From contig NZ_CP061800.1 in NCBI RefSeq assembly GCF_017377395.1, positions 5,725,633 to 5,789,632 on the forward strand: 64,000 nucleotides of DNA, in the 5' to 3' direction. The translations under genes and the position numbers were made by a program. How positions within the stretch are numbered: the first letter of the stretch is position 1; each line of letters opens with the position of its first letter. The stretch is from Desulfonema magnum (GTDB lineage: Bacteria; Desulfobacterota; Desulfobacteria; Desulfobacterales; 4be13). Below, one piece after another: positions 62,746 to 64,000 of the stretch. The notes below the pieces were generated by a model. That model had not been told where the DNA came from. It saw nothing but the letters and a program-made list of their open reading frames with translations, and ran no database searches.

Positions 62746-64000
62746 TCAGGCAGCATCTTTATTATAGCAAATTCGACAGCAGGACAAACATCGGTTTGAT
62801 TCAGCGATAGCCTCCTCTTCGGTGAGAACCTGATCCACTTCAATAAAAGATGTGATTCTTTCCTTCACGGGTAATTCCGTCATTTTTGCTCTCGGGGTTT
62901 TTACAACTCCCGGAACCGAGTCAAAAATTGTTCCCGGAATATTCTTTTTAAAGAGTGACTTGGGAACAGGTTTGATCTCTTCGCCAGTAAGATACTGGTG
63001 AATTGACCTTGCGGCCCTTCTTCCGCCGCCAATGGCCTCGACAACCAGAGACGGACCCGTGGCCGAATCTCCCCCTGTGAATATATAAGGAATGCTCGAC
63101 TGGAGGGTTTCAGGATCCGAATCAATGGTATTCCATCGGGTAATATTGAGATCATCAAGACGCTTTGAACTCTCTTTAAAAGAAACATCCGGGCGCTGTC
63201 CGATGGCTGTGATGACCATATCCACTTCAAGAAGGGTTTCAGACCCCTCAACCGGCACAGGGCGGCGTCTTCCGCTGGCATCCGGCTCTCCCAGTTCCAT
63301 CTTGAGATATTCCAGATGCGTGGCATTTTCGTCCTCATCCCCCACAACACGGACAGGGGCAGCCAGGAATTGAAATTTGACACCTTCATGTTCCGCGGCT
63401 TCAATCTCAACTTCGTTCGCAGGCATTTCCGCCCGGGTCCGGCGATACACAATCCACACTTCCTCAGTGCCCAGCCGGATAAGGTTACGCACACAGTCAA
63501 TCGCGGAGTTTCCCCCGCCGATGACAGCGGCCTTTCGGGGAACCGAAAATTTTTCACCGCTTGCGAGTCTTGACAGAAAATCAATGCCAGTATAACATCC
63601 GTTCAGTTTTTCACCATCCACGCCCAAGTTATAATCCACCCACGCGCCGACGCCCATAAAGACAGCGTCATAACCTTCAAACGCCAAGGAACCCATATCA
63701 AAATCCTCGCCAAATTTTGCATTGACGCGGGCCTCGATGCCCAGGTTCAGGATGCCCTCGATTTCCCAGTCCAGAATTTTTTTGGGAAGACGGTATTCAG
63801 GGATACCGTATCGGATCATTCCGCCCAGATGCGGCATGGACTCAAAAATGGTGACACCATGGCCCAGGCGACGCAGAAAGAAAGCACAGCTCAGACCCGC
63901 CGGCCCGCCGCCGATGACCGCAACCCGTTTTCCTGTATCCGGTGCGCAGGGGATGGGAATCCGTTTTCCCGAATTCATTTCAAAATCCGCAACAAAACGC
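62746..64000 (-). CDS. Glutamate synthase small-subunit-like FAD/NAD(P) oxidoreductase (partial)
   Basis: At least 417 residues; the frame is open through the right edge (RFVADFEMNSG), so the N-terminus is missing, and the ATG at 63978 is internal. The FAD-binding motif is VAVIGGGPAGLSCAFFLRRL. The substrate block is GGMIRYGIPEYRLPKKILDW, the NAD(P) motif AAVIGGGNSAIDCVRNLIRL, and the second FAD motif IFTGGDSATGPSLVVEAIGG. The C-terminus adds CLSCCRICYN, a possible extra metal site. Such proteins are GltD-like subunits that move electrons between NAD(P)H and iron-sulfur partners (NfnB, GltD or heterodisulfide-type complexes). The upstream partner would lie outside the window. Confidence 0.85.
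   Translation of the reverse strand, partial: RFVADFEMNSGKRIPIPCAPDTGKRVAVIGGGPAGLSCAFFLRRLGHGVTIFESMPHLGGMIRYGIPEYRLPKKILDWEIEGILNLGIEARVNAKFGEDFDMGSLAFEGYDAVFMGVGAWVDYNLGVDGEKLNGCYTGIDFLSRLASGEKFSVPRKAAVIGGGNSAIDCVRNLIRLGTEEVWIVYRRTRAEMPANEVEIEAAEHEGVKFQFLAAPVRVVGDEDENATHLEYLKMELGEPDASGRRRPVPVEGSETLLEVDMVITAIGQRPDVSFKESSKRLDDLNITRWNTIDSDPETLQSSIPYIFTGGDSATGPSLVVEAIGGGRRAARSIHQYLTGEEIKPVPKSLFKKNIPGTIFDSVPGVVKTPRAKMTELPVKERITSFIEVDQVLTEEEAIAESNRCLSCCRICYNKDAA

Noticed and set aside
62582..62767. 61-codon frame starting in the right end of the miniature element
   Set aside because: It runs through the terminator hairpin and overlaps the end of the oxidoreductase gene; no ribosome site.

Overview
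The window looks like chromosomal DNA of an anaerobic, sulfate-reducer-like member of the Desulfobacterota, possibly a Desulfonema/Desulfosarcina-type organism. The taxon is inferred from gene content: a small three-heme class III-type cytochrome c, a DsrE-like protein, an A-type flavoprotein (FprA/ROO) with rubredoxin, several bacterial ferredoxins, a DVU0298-like protein, a candidate selenoprotein, a MopE-type repeat lipoprotein, and very many palindromic repeats between genes. No rRNA, tRNA or CRISPR array was seen.

Layout. 1-0.65 kb: tail of an slr1658-type regulator and an slr1659-type STAS-like partner. 1.5-8.0 kb: tandemly amplified outer-membrane porins (four) and small PstS-like periplasmic proteins (three), including a 584-bp stretch that appears identical in two copies. 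8.2-10.3 kb: a membrane HAMP/PP2C (RsbU-type) phosphatase. 11.9-16.9 kb: a cysteine synthase fused to a cysteinyl-tRNA synthetase-like domain with altered HIGH and KMSKS motifs, an unknown protein, a ferredoxin and a phosphopantetheinyl transferase. 17.2-22.8 kb: a PAS histidine kinase broken by a frameshift, its NtrC-type sigma-54 regulator, and an MscS-family channel. 23-30 kb: GalT-like protein, rhodanese-ferritin fusion, decayed sterol desaturase, IspF, SixA, a DUF166-like protein with an in-frame TGA followed by a SECIS-like hairpin, and an ABC-F ATPase. 31.2-37.8 kb: periplasmic binding protein, subtilase, remnant of a PP2C phosphatase, then an slr1658/slr1659 pair, hybrid kinase and PAS-CheW protein. 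37.9-42.6 kb: TPR/O-GlcNAc-transferase-like protein interrupted by a heptanucleotide repeat, a 52-residue membrane peptide, and thiolase. 42.8-44.7 kb: IS110-family element. 45-48.6 kb: NRDE protein, PHP phosphoesterase, DUF928-like remnant, multi-pass membrane protein. 49.3-54.4 kb: oxygen/redox defence cluster on the minus strand. 55.6-57.2 kb: acyl-CoA ligase. 57.5-58.8 kb: two small double-glycine-leader peptides, each behind a near-identical sigma-54 promoter. 59-61.7 kb: MopE-like lipoprotein. 62.7 kb to the right edge: glutamate synthase small-subunit-like oxidoreductase, cut by the window.

Themes. (i) Partner-switching signalling (PP2C phosphatase, slr1658 ATPase, slr1659 STAS) occurs at more than one locus, and one copy has lost most of its phosphatase. 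(ii) Genes are separated by several families of palindromic elements. Two insertions have clear 8-bp target duplications, and three elements lie directly against the 3' stumps of truncated genes. (iii) The most novel leads are the putative selenocysteine codon in the DUF166-like gene, the sigma-54-driven GG-leader peptides, the CysK/CysRS-like fusion, and the heptamer repeat inside a coding region.
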